Numbered from the stretch's first letter, positions 17,053-26,867 are shown. The stretch: 64,000 nucleotides of DNA from Azonexus hydrophilus (GCF_905120355.1 NZ_CAJHOB010000003.1:62001-126000); one strand, 5' to 3'. Made by a program: numbers and translations. Notes: generated by a model from the sequence alone, not told the origin.

Positions 17053-19041
17053 TCAGAATATGCTCAACAAGGTATCAAACAACTGGCTGCCCACCTGTAA
17101 AGATTTTGCCGATGCCTGATACGCCTGCTGAAACTTAAGCAAATTTGCGGCCTCTTCATCAAGATTGACCGCCGAAAATGCATCGCGATTGGCGGTTGCC
17201 TGTTTCAGCACAGCCTCCTGCGACTCCAGACCCAGCTTGGCCGAGCGTGTCTTGACGCCATTGGCTGACACCAGGCTGGAGTAAACACTCTGGAAAGTCG
17301 CCTGGCCGCCCACCATGGTCGTCGCAGTTTGCAATTTCCCCAGCAGAACCGCATTGCGTCCGTCCTGCACCCCGCCCTCGTTGCGCTCGATTTTGAAGCT
17401 GTCGTTGTTGGCCGGCGTGCCGGCCACGCTGAAACTCATGCCCTGATATTCGATCTTGCTCAGGGTTGCCGCGCCGAAGGTCAGCGGAATAGCGCCCGTG
17501 CCCGTTTGCGGCGTGCCATCCGAATAGACGACGGACCAGGACCAGGTGACTGGCAAACCGCTGAGATTGCCGGCATTCGCCGTCAGCGTCAGCGGCAGGA
17601 CTGCCGTGCTGTAACCGGTGCTGACCTCACCTTGGGAAATCGTCATCGCCCCCGAATTGGCCTGGTTCGGCACCGTGCGCATGGGTGCCGCCGCATTGAT
17701 CAGACGCGGATCGCTGGCCAGAGTGGCATTCATGGCAATGTTGCGCGCCGCTTCATCTGTCGGCTTGATCAGGAAACGGTCGCCGTTGTCACCCGTGGCT
17801 GTAATTGCCAATTCGATGCCATCAAAAGTCGCCGTCCCCGGGCCGGTGCCGGTACTCACCACCTGCTTGTCCGACAGACGCATGATCGAATAAGCGCCAC
17901 CGGCAGCAAAGGTCAGCTGGTAATCGCTACCGGTCAGATCGGTGTAGAAGTTGCCGTTATGCTGCGCAGCAGTAAACGTTGCGCTCATGCTGCCGCTACC
18001 GCTGTTTTCCGAGTTGGTCAGAATGCGTGGATCGGGCACGCTGAAGAAATTCCCGATAAAACCCGCTTCACCCTCGATCTGGCCGAGCATGTTCTGCCCC
18101 AGGGAGTGCTGGGCATTGAAGGTCAGACTGAGCGACACGGCAATCCGCCCGAGTTCGTTCTTGGCGCTGTCGAGCGACTTGCTACGGAACTCGATCAGGC
18201 CACCCAACTCACCGCCCGTGATCAGTTTTTCGGGCAATTCGATCGGCGTACCGGCAGTGGCGATGCTCAGCGCCAAACGCCCGCTATCCGCACGCGAAGG
18301 CGCAGCCACCAGTTCGGAAGAAGTGCCACCCACCACCAATTGCTGACCACTACCGATGAAGACACTGAAATTGCCTTGCGAATCGGTCACGGCCTCAACA
18401 CTAATCAGCTTGTTCAGCTCGGCAATCATCTGATCGCGCTGATCGCGCAGATCGTTGGCGGGCTGGCCATAGCCGGACTCTGCCACCATGATGCGCTGAT
18501 TGACATGCGCAATCTGCTCGGCAAACCCGTTGATCATCTCGACCGTGTCGGTAATGCGGCCTTCTATCTCGGCGCCCATTTCAGTCAGGCGGGTATCCAT
18601 GTTCTTGAACTGACCGATCAGGCTTTCCGACGTCGTCAGCATGGCCTGCCGGCCTTCGATCAGGGAAGGATTGGCAGCCACCTGCTGCACACCGGAGAAG
18701 AAACTCTGCAAGGCAGGCGACAAGCCGGCCTTGCTGTCCGCCAGCATATTGTCGATCTGGCTCAGCTGCTTGTACATGGTGTCGAGATAGCTGACCTGGG
18801 TCTGTGCGCTATTGACCTGCCCGGTCAGGAAGCGGTCGTACATGCGGCTGACGGTCACCACATTGACGCCCTGACCAAAGGCGCCGGCGCCGGTATACAC
18901 CGACATGTTGGTCGCCTGCATGGTGCTCTGGCGGGTATAACCCGGGGTGCTGGCGTTGACCACGTTGTGCTCGGTCACCATCAGACCGTATTGGGCGGCG
19001 CGAATGCCGGAAACGCCAATGCTCAGAATACCTGTACCCAT
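17053..19041 (-). CDS. flgK: Flagellar hook-associated protein FlgK (HAP1)
   Basis: The 662-residue product has the conserved N-terminus with SIGVSGIRAAQYGLMVTEHN and the C-terminal helix NLLKFQQAYQASAKSLQVGS found in rod/hook/HAP proteins. It forms the first junction layer between hook and filament. The middle is long and variable (about 300-590), making it larger than E. coli FlgK (547). It is 55 bases after flgJ with no good sigma-54 or sigma-28 site in that gap. Confidence 0.96.
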   Translation of the reverse strand: MGTGILSIGVSGIRAAQYGLMVTEHNVVNASTPGYTRQSTMQATNMSVYTGAGAFGQGVNVVTVSRMYDRFLTGQVNSAQTQVSYLDTMYKQLSQIDNMLADSKAGLSPALQSFFSGVQQVAANPSLIEGRQAMLTTSESLIGQFKNMDTRLTEMGAEIEGRITDTVEMINGFAEQIAHVNQRIMVAESGYGQPANDLRDQRDQMIAELNKLISVEAVTDSQGNFSVFIGSGQQLVVGGTSSELVAAPSRADSGRLALSIATAGTPIELPEKLITGGELGGLIEFRSKSLDSAKNELGRIAVSLSLTFNAQHSLGQNMLGQIEGEAGFIGNFFSVPDPRILTNSENSGSGSMSATFTAAQHNGNFYTDLTGSDYQLTFAAGGAYSIMRLSDKQVVSTGTGPGTATFDGIELAITATGDNGDRFLIKPTDEAARNIAMNATLASDPRLINAAAPMRTVPNQANSGAMTISQGEVSTGYSTAVLPLTLTANAGNLSGLPVTWSWSVVYSDGTPQTGTGAIPLTFGAATLSKIEYQGMSFSVAGTPANNDSFKIERNEGGVQDGRNAVLLGKLQTATTMVGGQATFQSVYSSLVSANGVKTRSAKLGLESQEAVLKQATANRDAFSAVNLDEEAANLLKFQQAYQASAKSLQVGSQLFDTLLSIF

Positions 19042-19096
19042 GATTCACCTCTAACATGCACGCTGACTACGGCAAATAGCCGCAGAAGTTGAATTC

Positions 19097-20137
19097 TCAG
19101 CCGATCAAGGCCTGACGCAGCGTTGGTCCGTCGATGATCCGGGACAGCTTGTTGGCGTAATTCGGATCGGTGGCATAACCAGCCTGCTGCAGCCTACTAG
19201 CGAATTCCGTGCCATTCTGAGAGCCAATCACCGTGCTGTAGCGCGGGTTGTCGCGCAACAGCCGGGCGTAATCCTGAAAAGCTTCTGCGTAGGAGCCATA
19301 GGAACGGAAGCGCTCGATGCTGCCCTGCGCCTGTCCATCGACATACTCGGTGGTACGACTGAGTACGCTGTCGCCATTCCAGCTCTTGCCGGCCTTGATG
19401 CCGAAGAGGTTATGGCTGCTGCTGCCATCGGCTTTACGAATCTCGCTTTTTCCCCAGCCGCTTTCCAGCGCCGCGTGCGCGATCAGGAATTGCGGCGGAA
19501 TGCCCGTCGTGCGCGAGGCATTGACCGCGTCCGGCCACAAGCGTTCGACAAAGCCGCGCGCATCACTCGTATCAGCACCTGCCACCGCATTCGCTGCAGT
19601 CGCCTGCTGGGCTTTATCTGCCGCTGCGGCATAGGCTGCCGAGGTCGGCAGGGACGACAGCACTTCCTGGTAGCGCAAGCCGCTGGCCGGCGGGGTAGCA
19701 TTCTGTCCACTCGCCTGCGGGCCAGCCGGCGCTGCGGCCTGGCCGGCAAAACTTGCCGCCTGCGTCAATAACGCGCCCAAGGCGGCCGTCCCCGGCGCTG
19801 CTGCGGCCTCCGGCGAGATGTTGCCAAGCGAGGCGCCCAGCTGTTTCTCGATCAACTGGGCAAAGCCCACCCCCTTGCCGGAGGTCGCCATGTTCTGCGC
19901 CATCTGCTGATCCAGCAGGCCGTTGTAGAAGCGGGTCTGGTCGGAACTGAGTAAACCGTCATCCGGCACCGTGTCGCGCATGCTCTTCATGACCATCTGC
20001 AGGAACATGGTCTCGAACTGTTGCGCGGCGGCCTTGAGCCCTTCTTTCGGGTCCTTGCGCATGGTCTCGCGCAAGTCCTGCGACGCCTGCACATCAAAGG
20101 CCGCACGGTTCGGAGCGTTCTGGATCTTGATCGACAT
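19097..20137 (-). CDS. flgJ: Peptidoglycan hydrolase / rod cap FlgJ
   Basis: The 346-residue product is a full two-domain FlgJ. The N-terminal rod-binding domain contains AAQQFETMFLQMVMKSMRDT. The C-terminal part (about 190-340) is a glucosaminidase domain with FLIAHAALESGWGKSEIR carrying the catalytic Glu, and NLFGIKAGKSW. FlgJ caps the growing rod and cuts a hole in the murein. An Ala/Pro-rich linker (about 115-165) joins the domains. It starts 8 bases after flgI. Confidence 0.95.
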   Translation of the reverse strand: MSIKIQNAPNRAAFDVQASQDLRETMRKDPKEGLKAAAQQFETMFLQMVMKSMRDTVPDDGLLSSDQTRFYNGLLDQQMAQNMATSGKGVGFAQLIEKQLGASLGNISPEAAAAPGTAALGALLTQAASFAGQAAAPAGPQASGQNATPPASGLRYQEVLSSLPTSAAYAAAADKAQQATAANAVAGADTSDARGFVERLWPDAVNASRTTGIPPQFLIAHAALESGWGKSEIRKADGSSSHNLFGIKAGKSWNGDSVLSRTTEYVDGQAQGSIERFRSYGSYAEAFQDYARLLRDNPRYSTVIGSQNGTEFASRLQQAGYATDPNYANKLSRIIDGPTLRQALIG

Positions 20138-20145
20138 GACGGGCC

Positions 20146-21234
20146 TCAGATCACTTCCAGCTCGGCGCGCAACGCGCCGGCAGCCTTCATCGCCTGCAGG
20201 ATCGCCAGCAGGTCCATCGGGTTGGCTCCCAGCGAATTCAGCGCCTTCACCACCTCGGCAAGATTTGCCCCGGTCTTGACATCGACCATCGCCCCGCCGG
20301 CCTGGGTAACCTGTACGCCGGCCCCGGGCATGCCACCCTGGCCCCCATCGACCACCACCGACAAATTACCGTGTGCGACCGCGCACGGCTGCAAGGCCAC
20401 CCGCTGATTCATCACCACTGACCCGGTTCGCGGATTCACCACCACCTTGGCCTGCGCCGCAGCGGCATTGATTTCGAGATTTTCGACACGGCCGAGAAAG
20501 GCGACGCGGGCATCATTCGTATCCGGTGCGCGCAAGGCGATGCGCCGCCCGTCCAGAGCCTGGGCAGTACCTTCGCCCATGGCCTTGTTGATGGCCTTGA
20601 CCATGTTGGTGGCCGTACCGAAATCGGACTGCGCCAGCTCGTAATAGACGAAACCATCCTGCCCGACCGTCGTCGGCACACTACGCTCGACCGTGGCACC
20701 GCCGGCGATACGTCCCGCCGACAAGTGATTGACCGTGACGCTGTTGCCGGCACCACTGGCGCCGACACCACCGACCATCACATTACCCTGCGCCATACCG
20801 TAAATCTGTCCGTCCGCACCTTTCAGCGGTGTCAGCAGCAAGGTTCCGCCGCGCAGGCTCTTGGCGTTGCCCATGGAAGAAACGGTCACATCGATCTGCT
20901 GCCCCGGCTTGGCAAAGGCGCCCAAGTTGGCCGTCACCATCACGGCAGCAACGTTTTTCAATTGCAATTTACTGGCCTGCTCCGGCGTCAGGTTGACCCC
21001 CATCTGCGACAGCATGTTGCCGATGGCCTGCGTCGTAAACGGCGTCTGCGTCGTCTGGTCACCCGTGCCGTCCAGCCCCACGACCAGACCGTAACCAATC
21101 AACTGGTTGTTGCGCACGCCCTGCAGGGTTGCCAGATCCTTGATCCGCTCGGCACTGGCCGCAGCAGGCAGCAGCAAGCTCAGCGCCAGCGCACAGGCAG
21201 TGAGGATTTTTCCGGGAAAAAGAGGTGCGGTCAT
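20146..21234 (-). CDS. flgI: Flagellar P-ring protein FlgI
   Basis: FlgI forms the P ring in the peptidoglycan layer. The 362-residue product has a Sec signal peptide (hydrophobic core ALALSLLLPAAASAE, cleavage near residue 29) followed by the family's RIKDLATLQGVRNNQLIGYG and GDQTTQTPFTTQAIGNML. The C-terminus ends LLAILQAMKAAGALRAELEV. Chaperoned by FlgA, encoded at 26868-27563. Length normal. Confidence 0.97.
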   Translation of the reverse strand: MTAPLFPGKILTACALALSLLLPAAASAERIKDLATLQGVRNNQLIGYGLVVGLDGTGDQTTQTPFTTQAIGNMLSQMGVNLTPEQASKLQLKNVAAVMVTANLGAFAKPGQQIDVTVSSMGNAKSLRGGTLLLTPLKGADGQIYGMAQGNVMVGGVGASGAGNSVTVNHLSAGRIAGGATVERSVPTTVGQDGFVYYELAQSDFGTATNMVKAINKAMGEGTAQALDGRRIALRAPDTNDARVAFLGRVENLEINAAAAQAKVVVNPRTGSVVMNQRVALQPCAVAHGNLSVVVDGGQGGMPGAGVQVTQAGGAMVDVKTGANLAEVVKALNSLGANPMDLLAILQAMKAAGALRAELEVI

Positions 21235-21257
21235 GGTGCTGCCTTCCGTGAAACGAA

Positions 21258-21917
21258 CTAGAACGGCATAACACTTAGAAAGAATCGTGCCAACCAGCCC
21301 ATAACCTGCCCTTCGGCAATCTGGCCGGACGATTTATATTCGATGCGGGCATCGGCAATCTTGCTCGAATCCACCGTATTGGTGAAATCGACAAAGGACG
21401 GATTGACCACCCCGGAAATCCGGATGAACTCCTGTTCCTTGCCAATCGCGATCTGCTTCTCGCCGGAAACAAGCAAATTGCCGTTGGGCAGCACATCAAT
21501 CACGGTCACCGTCAGGTCGCCCGTGAAGGTTGCACGGCTTGCCGCCTGACCGCTGCCCTTGCTCTCGGTCTTGCTGCTCATGTCCATGCTCAGGCCGTCC
21601 AGCCCGCTGACCGGCATGCCGGTAAAGGCATTGACGGCAGCCGTCAGGCTGCCGGAGCGGCTCAGGTTGTTGCTGGCATTCTTGGTCGCCGACGGGTTTT
21701 CCTTGATGCGCACGGTGATTGTGTCACCCATGAAGCGGGCGCGCCGGTCTTCGAACAGGGGGCGACTACCACCGGCTTGAAAAATGGCGCCATTGGCCAC
21801 CTGAGCCACGGGCCGGGGTTCGGGGCGGACCGTCATCGGTTGATGCACATTGGTGGGCGGCACCGTCGTGCAGGCACCAAGCGTCAAGACCACGAAAGCG
21901 AGCAGGCTATTTTTCAT
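21258..21917 (-). CDS. flgH: Flagellar L-ring lipoprotein FlgH
   Basis: FlgH forms the outer-membrane L ring. The 219-residue product has a lipobox (LGAC, Cys16) and the conserved RARFMGDTITVRIKE and NGNLLVSGEKQIAIG segments. It lies 23 bases before flgI and 25 after flgG in the operon order. The C-terminus (GWLARFFLSVMPF) is typical. Confidence 0.97.
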   Translation of the reverse strand: MKNSLLAFVVLTLGACTTVPPTNVHQPMTVRPEPRPVAQVANGAIFQAGGSRPLFEDRRARFMGDTITVRIKENPSATKNASNNLSRSGSLTAAVNAFTGMPVSGLDGLSMDMSSKTESKGSGQAASRATFTGDLTVTVIDVLPNGNLLVSGEKQIAIGKEQEFIRISGVVNPSFVDFTNTVDSSKIADARIEYKSSGQIAEGQVMGWLARFFLSVMPF

Positions 21918-21942
21918 GCTATCAACCCCTTGCCATTGCGAC

Positions 21943-22725
21943 TTACAGCTGCGTCAGACGACCCAGCATCTGATCGGAGGTGGTAATCACCTTGGAATTC
22001 AATTCGTAGGCGCGCTGCGTCTGGATCATCGTCACCAGTTCTTCCGCCACATTGACGTTGGACGTTTCCACATACTGATGCGTGACGATGCCGGCACCGT
22101 TGGTGCCCGGTTGATTCGGCGTCGGCGCACCGCTCGCCGCGGTTTCCAGAAACAGGTTCTGTCCGATGCTGGACAAACCCGCCGGATTGACAAAGGTGGC
22201 CAGCTGGATCGCCCCGATTTCCGTCGGCACCGGATTGCCCGGCTGCGTCACCGTCACCGTACCGTCCTGGCCAATGGAGATTTCCAGCGCATCGGCAGGA
22301 ATGACGATGTTGGGCTGCAGAAAATAGCCGTCACCTGTCACGATCTGCCCCTGGCTGTCCTTGTGGAAGGAACCGTCGCGGGTATAGGCGGTGGAACCGT
22401 CCGGCAGCTGGATCTGGAAGAAGCCATTGCCATTGACTGCCACATCGAGGGCGTTGTCCGTTTTTTGCAGGTTGCCTTGCGTGAAGATGCGCGCGGTCGA
22501 CACCGGGCGCGCGCCGCTCCCCAGTTGCAACCCGACCGGCAGCTGGTTCTGCTGCGACGACTGGGCGCCCGGCTGGCGCATGGTCTGGTAGAGCAGATCC
22601 TCGAACACCGCCCGGGCACGTTTGAAACCATTAGTGCTGACGTTGGCCAGATTGTTGGAAATGACGTCGAGCTGGGTTTGCTGGGCATCGAGTCCGGTGC
22701 GGGCAATCCAGAGTGAGCGAATCAT
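21943..22725 (-). CDS. flgG: Flagellar distal rod protein FlgG
   Basis: The 260-residue product starts [20 protein letters not shown], has [20 protein letters not shown], and ends with [20 protein letters not shown], the standard FlgG termini. FlgG builds the distal rod. It follows flgF by 12 bases. Length matches E. coli FlgG (260). Confidence 0.97.
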   Translation of the reverse strand: MIRSLWIARTGLDAQQTQLDVISNNLANVSTNGFKRARAVFEDLLYQTMRQPGAQSSQQNQLPVGLQLGSGARPVSTARIFTQGNLQKTDNALDVAVNGNGFFQIQLPDGSTAYTRDGSFHKDSQGQIVTGDGYFLQPNIVIPADALEISIGQDGTVTVTQPGNPVPTEIGAIQLATFVNPAGLSSIGQNLFLETAASGAPTPNQPGTNGAGIVTHQYVETSNVNVAEELVTMIQTQRAYELNSKVITTSDQMLGRLTQL

Positions 22726-22737
22726 GATTTTTTCCTA

Positions 22738-23481
22738 TCAGGAGGAGAGCGACAGCAGCTGATTGGCACGCTGCGCGTTCTGGTCGGCGGTCTGCAGCAG
22801 CTTGATCTGCATTTCGAACTGGCGCGACAGGCTGATCAGATTGACCATGGCGTCGGTCACGTTGACGTTGCTGCCTTCCAGCGCCCCGGAAGCCACCTTG
22901 ACGTTTTCATCGACCGGGGCGGCCTGACCGTTACGCAGGCGGAACAGACCATCCGCACCGCGCACCAGATCGCCCTCCGGCGGATTCACCAGTTTCAAGC
23001 GGCCGACCGGATTGACGTTGTTCGGCGTGCCATAGTTCTGGATGATGGAGACGGTGCCATCCGGGCCGATTTCGATGTGATTGTCCGGTGGAATGGTGAT
23101 CGCCCCACCATCGCCCTGCACGGTGTAACCCGACTTGGTTTCCAGTTCACCATTGACATTGACGTCCAAACTGCCGGCGCGGGTATACGCCTCGCTGCCA
23201 TCGGGCAGACGCACGGCCAGCCAGCCTCGCCCCTGCACCGCGACATCGAGATTGCGCCCGGTAAACATCAGCGGACCTTCATCGAACACATCGGCCACCG
23301 ACGCATCGACCACGAACGCCCGCGTCGGCATCGCCTCGCTCTGGATCGGCACGGCGCGGAAGCGGTGCTCCTGCGCCTTGAAGCCGACCGTGCTGGCATT
23401 GGCCAGATTGTTGGCGGTACCGGCCTGCTGCATGAAGACATGCTTGGCGCCGGTCATCGCGGTGTAGATCAGGCGATCCAT
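22738..23481 (-). CDS. flgF: Flagellar proximal rod protein FlgF
   Basis: The 247-residue product starts MDRLIYTAMTGAKHVFMQQA and has NNLANASTVGFKAQEHRFRA. It ends with a rod-family helix including VTDAMVNLISLSRQFEMQIK. FlgF is a proximal rod subunit. It is 19 bases after flgE. Length and termini are normal. Confidence 0.96.
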   Translation of the reverse strand: MDRLIYTAMTGAKHVFMQQAGTANNLANASTVGFKAQEHRFRAVPIQSEAMPTRAFVVDASVADVFDEGPLMFTGRNLDVAVQGRGWLAVRLPDGSEAYTRAGSLDVNVNGELETKSGYTVQGDGGAITIPPDNHIEIGPDGTVSIIQNYGTPNNVNPVGRLKLVNPPEGDLVRGADGLFRLRNGQAAPVDENVKVASGALEGSNVNVTDAMVNLISLSRQFEMQIKLLQTADQNAQRANQLLSLSS

Positions 23482-23500
23482 GGTCTTATCTCAAGTCCGG

Positions 23501-25087
23501 TTAGCGCAGGTTGACCAGCGTCTGCATGATCTGGTCCTGGGTCTTTATCGACTGAGCATTGGCCTGGTAGTTGCGCTGATTGGTGATCAGATTCACCAGT
23601 TCCATCGTCAGATCGACGTTGGACTCTTCAACCGTGGATGCAGAGATCAACCCGAAGTTGCCACTTTCCGGCGCCCCCAGCAGCGCTGGCCCGGAGTCCG
23701 AGGTGACAATCCACTGGTTATTACCTTGCGAGCGCAAGCCATTGGGATTGGTGAAATTCGCCAGCACGATCTGCCCCAGAGCGAACGCTTCGCCATTGCT
23801 GTAGTTACCCAGAATGGTGCCGTCCGTACCAACTCCCAGACTCGTCAGACTGCCCGCGGCGTAGCCATCCTGCTCCAGGCGGTTGTTACCAAATTGTTTA
23901 CCCGTTTGCGTGGTACCGAGAAAATCGAGCGCAAAATCAAGGGTGGGGGCTGCGCTATTAACCGACCCCAGTCCTGCCATGACACCATCCAGGTCAATGG
24001 ACAGATTCATTGCCGTTGTACCAGAACCGTTGGTCAGTTTACCGTTGGTATCAAAGGTTATGCCAGGCATCGGAACCCCACCAACTGTGACACTGGCGCC
24101 GCCGGTTACGCCTACCAAGGCATTACTTGTCCCATCCACACTTGTCACAACCCCCCACTCTCTCGGGTTATCTCCCTTGATGAAATAGAGTGTCAGTCGG
24201 TGAGGATTTCCAAGCGTGTCATAAACATCCAGCCCGGTAGACCAGTTATACGCCTCAGGATTAACAGTCATGACTGATGCTTGACGAATACCCTGTGTTT
24301 GAGCCGCATCAGCACGTTCCTGGGCAGTCGTCGCAGCTGCACCATCTGCCACAGCTGCCGCCACTGCTGCTGCAATTTGGCTTGTTACTTCAGCCGCTGG
24401 GTCGGCTGCCGCTAAAACTGCAGCATAGGCAGCGGTTGCTGCCGCATTCGCAGCAGCCGGTGTAGCAGTTGATCCTGTGAGTATCGCTGCTCTAACAGCT
24501 TCACGTGCGCCGGAGGCGGCGATTTCAAGTTGTGACCCACCATCGACCCACGGCTGATCGGGCTGTGTTTCGCGTGAATCAAGCGACAGGTTGGCGCGTA
24601 TTCCTTGAAAGCTCGCCGAAGGATTTGTGCCAGTGGCAACTGGCGGGATATCCGAGGCAGACACCTCGATTGCTCTCGGCGTTGCCGGAACAATTACGCC
24701 GTTCTCTGAAGGATAGCCAGTCAGACGCATCCCTTGGTCGTTAACGATGAAACCATTTTTATCAAGATGGAACTGGCCACTACGGGTATACGTCAGTTCG
24801 CCGCCTTTTTCCATGCGATAGAAGCCGTTGCCGTTAATCGCGATATCAAGCGGGTTGTTGGTCGTGGTGATGTTGCCCTGGGTGAATTGCTGGGCAATAC
24901 CCGACAGGTTCACACCAATCCCGACCTGATTGGCGCCCGAGCCATTCAGCGAGCGGGCATAGACATCAGAAAAGTGCGCCACGGACGCCTTGTAGCCGAC
25001 CGTGCTCGAGTTGGCGATATTGTGGCTGGTGACGTCGATCGCCTTGCCGGCGGTGTTCAGACCGCTCAATGCTTGTTGGAATGCCAT
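23501..25087 (-). CDS. flgE: Flagellar hook protein FlgE with Ala-rich insert
   Basis: FlgE builds the hook. The 528-residue product has the expected N-terminus (MAFQQALSGLNTAGKAIDVT, SHNIANSSTVGYKAS) and C-terminus (DLTMELVNLITNQRNYQANA). It is about 125 residues longer than E. coli FlgE. Much of the excess is an alanine-rich block at residues 191-270, placed between ANLSLDSRETQ and EAYNWSTGLDVYDTLGNPHR. This block and the following central region use A/T-ending codons more often than neighbouring genes. It is 11 bases after flgD. Confidence 0.96.
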   Translation of the reverse strand: MAFQQALSGLNTAGKAIDVTSHNIANSSTVGYKASVAHFSDVYARSLNGSGANQVGIGVNLSGIAQQFTQGNITTTNNPLDIAINGNGFYRMEKGGELTYTRSGQFHLDKNGFIVNDQGMRLTGYPSENGVIVPATPRAIEVSASDIPPVATGTNPSASFQGIRANLSLDSRETQPDQPWVDGGSQLEIAASGAREAVRAAILTGSTATPAAANAAATAAYAAVLAAADPAAEVTSQIAAAVAAAVADGAAATTAQERADAAQTQGIRQASVMTVNPEAYNWSTGLDVYDTLGNPHRLTLYFIKGDNPREWGVVTSVDGTSNALVGVTGGASVTVGGVPMPGITFDTNGKLTNGSGTTAMNLSIDLDGVMAGLGSVNSAAPTLDFALDFLGTTQTGKQFGNNRLEQDGYAAGSLTSLGVGTDGTILGNYSNGEAFALGQIVLANFTNPNGLRSQGNNQWIVTSDSGPALLGAPESGNFGLISASTVEESNVDLTMELVNLITNQRNYQANAQSIKTQDQIMQTLVNLR

Positions 25088-25098
25088 GATCTACTCCG

Positions 25099-25812
25099 TC
25101 AGATAATCTTATGCACATCGCTGAAGGACACCTCGCCCATGCTGCCCAGGTCGAGGGAAAATCCATTGTTGTTCCTAACCACAGCATTAACCATGCCAAT
25201 CTGCATGGCTTTGGCTTCGACTTTTTCACCGCCCACCTTCGCCTCCACCGTGAAGCTGTAGTTGCCGGCCGCCATTTCATTACCCGCATCGTCCTTGCCA
25301 TCCCAGGCAAAATACATGCTGCCTGCCGACTGAGAACCCAGGCTCTGGGTCTGCACCGTCTTGCCACTCGCATCCTTGATGGTGACGGTCACCTCATCGG
25401 CCGCACTGCTCAGCATCAGACCACCCAATGCCGGCGGGCGGGAGGCATCCTCGCCCTCCGGCTTGGCCGAGAGCGGCAAATTGTTCCCGGCCACCATGAC
25501 ATTTTTGCCGATCATCACCGCCGCCTGCATCGCCTGTGCTTCGCCGTAACCGGCAAGCAAGGTATTCAACGAACTATTGAGTTTTTCAATACCGTTGACG
25601 GTATTCATCTGCGCCAGCTGCGAGGTGAACTCGGCATTTTCCATCGGATTGAGTGGGTCCTGGCTGCGAATCTGTGCCATGAGCAGGGTCAGGAAACGAT
25701 CCTGCATTTCCTCGCCCGCGCTCTTTTTTGTTTCCGTCTTCTGGCTGTTGCCATTCAGGGTCTGATACAGCGCTTCGGCGCCGTTGGTGGTGGTATTGCT
25801 GACGCTGGCCAT
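25099..25812 (-). CDS. flgD: Flagellar hook assembly scaffold FlgD
   Basis: FlgD caps the growing hook. The 237-residue product has the conserved MQDRFLTLLMAQIRSQDPLN and NAEFTSQLAQMNTVNGIEKL in the N-terminal half and a C-terminal FlgD Ig-like/Tudor region with GSMYFAWDGKDDAGNEMAAG. It is 11 bases before flgE and 56 after flgC. Confidence 0.96.
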   Translation of the reverse strand: MASVSNTTTNGAEALYQTLNGNSQKTETKKSAGEEMQDRFLTLLMAQIRSQDPLNPMENAEFTSQLAQMNTVNGIEKLNSSLNTLLAGYGEAQAMQAAVMIGKNVMVAGNNLPLSAKPEGEDASRPPALGGLMLSSAADEVTVTIKDASGKTVQTQSLGSQSAGSMYFAWDGKDDAGNEMAAGNYSFTVEAKVGGEKVEAKAMQIGMVNAVVRNNNGFSLDLGSMGEVSFSDVHKII

Positions 25813-25868
25813 GATGCTCTCCTGGATATCCGGTTACTTGTTGCGCGTGTCTCGTTCAGTGCTCATGC

Positions 25869-26285
25869 CTACCCTTGCTGACCGATCTGCAGGGTACGCA
25901 AAAGCAGGCTTTTGGCGGTATTCATGACTTCGACGTTGGTCTGGTAGGCACGCGAGGCCGAAATCATGTTGGTCATTTCCTCGACCACATTGACGTTGGA
26001 AAAGGCCACGTAACCCTTTTCATCGGCCGCCGGATTTTTCGGGTCATAGACCATCCGTGCCGGCGCGGCGCTTTCCACTACCTGGGTGACACGCACCCCC
26101 TTCGATAACTCACCGGCGCCGCCCATGGGGGTCGCCTCGAACACCACCTGTTTGGCACGATAAGGCCTGCCATCGGCAGAGACCACGCTATCGGCATTGG
26201 CCATGTTGGAGGCCACGGCGTTCAGGCGCATGGACTGTGCGCTCATGGCGCTGGCTGAAACCTGAAATACGTTGAATAAACTCAC
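25869..26285 (-). CDS. flgC: Flagellar proximal rod protein FlgC
   Basis: The 138-residue product starts MSLFNVFQVSASAMSAQSMR, contains LNAVASNMANADSVVSADGR and ends with VNVVEEMTNMISASRAYQTN plus a short tail, all typical for FlgC. It sits 23 bases after flgB. Length is normal (E. coli 134). Confidence 0.97.
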   Translation of the reverse strand: MSLFNVFQVSASAMSAQSMRLNAVASNMANADSVVSADGRPYRAKQVVFEATPMGGAGELSKGVRVTQVVESAAPARMVYDPKNPAADEKGYVAFSNVNVVEEMTNMISASRAYQTNVEVMNTAKSLLLRTLQIGQQG

Positions 26286-26308
26286 CTTAGTTCTCCTTCA
26301 CGTCCCGC

Positions 26309-26719
26309 TTAACCCTGGGTGCCGCTCATGGCCGTCCGCAGGCCCTTGAACTTGTCCCCGATCAGCTGGGTAAGAATCTGGTACTGGATGGCGTTGTCTG
26401 CAATCTGATTGCGCTCAACATCCATGTTCACCGTGTTGCCATCGACCGCAGACTGAGTTTCCGTGCGGTATTGCAGATGTACCCCGGTACCGCCGCCATT
26501 TCCCGTCAGATGACCTCTGGCCGTACGTGCCAGATTCAGATCGAATTCGCCGGCGCGGCCACCCAGGGCTTGCTGCATGGCACTGGAGAAATCGAAATCG
26601 CGTGCCTTGTAGTTTGGCGTATCGGCGTTGGCAATATTCGATGCCAGAATCTGGTGCCGTTGTGCCCGCAGGTTAAGTGCCTGGCTATAGACCTCGACGT
26701 GACGTTGAATGGCATTCAT
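26309..26719 (-). CDS. flgB: Flagellar proximal rod protein FlgB
   Basis: The 136-residue product from ATG at 26719 starts MNAIQRHVEVYSQALNLRAQ and contains ILASNIANADTPNYKARDFD, both typical of FlgB. The frame is open 19 codons upstream, but that part is Cys/Trp-rich and overlaps the sigma-54 promoter; GGGAGTG before the chosen ATG supports it. It heads the flgBCDEFGHIJ operon. Confidence 0.96.
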   Translation of the reverse strand: MNAIQRHVEVYSQALNLRAQRHQILASNIANADTPNYKARDFDFSSAMQQALGGRAGEFDLNLARTARGHLTGNGGGTGVHLQYRTETQSAVDGNTVNMDVERNQIADNAIQYQILTQLIGDKFKGLRTAMSGTQG

Positions 26720-26750
26720 GCTGCACTCCCAGAAATATTCACAGCAATCA

Positions 26751-26767
26751 AAGCAATTTATGTGCCA
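26751..26767 (-). promoter_or_regulatory. Sigma-54 (-24/-12) promoter of the flgB operon
   Basis: On the minus strand the site reads TGGCACATAAATTGCTT, matching TGGCACG-N4-TTGCW at all key bases (GG and GC ten apart). It ends 32 bases before the flgB start. With FleR in the window as activator, it probably drives flgBCDEFGHIJ and perhaps flgKL. Confidence 0.88.
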
Positions 26768-26867
26768 CAGACGCAAGACAACATCAAAGCAACTTCAGCA
26801 CCACGCATTGCACCTTGATTTCGGCTGGAAACTGGTCTCCGGCAACGTACTGAGGCAAAATCAGCGC

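Noticed and set aside
17329-19092. 587-codon open frame opposite flgK
   Set aside because: Antisense shadow; flgK termini and context are clear.
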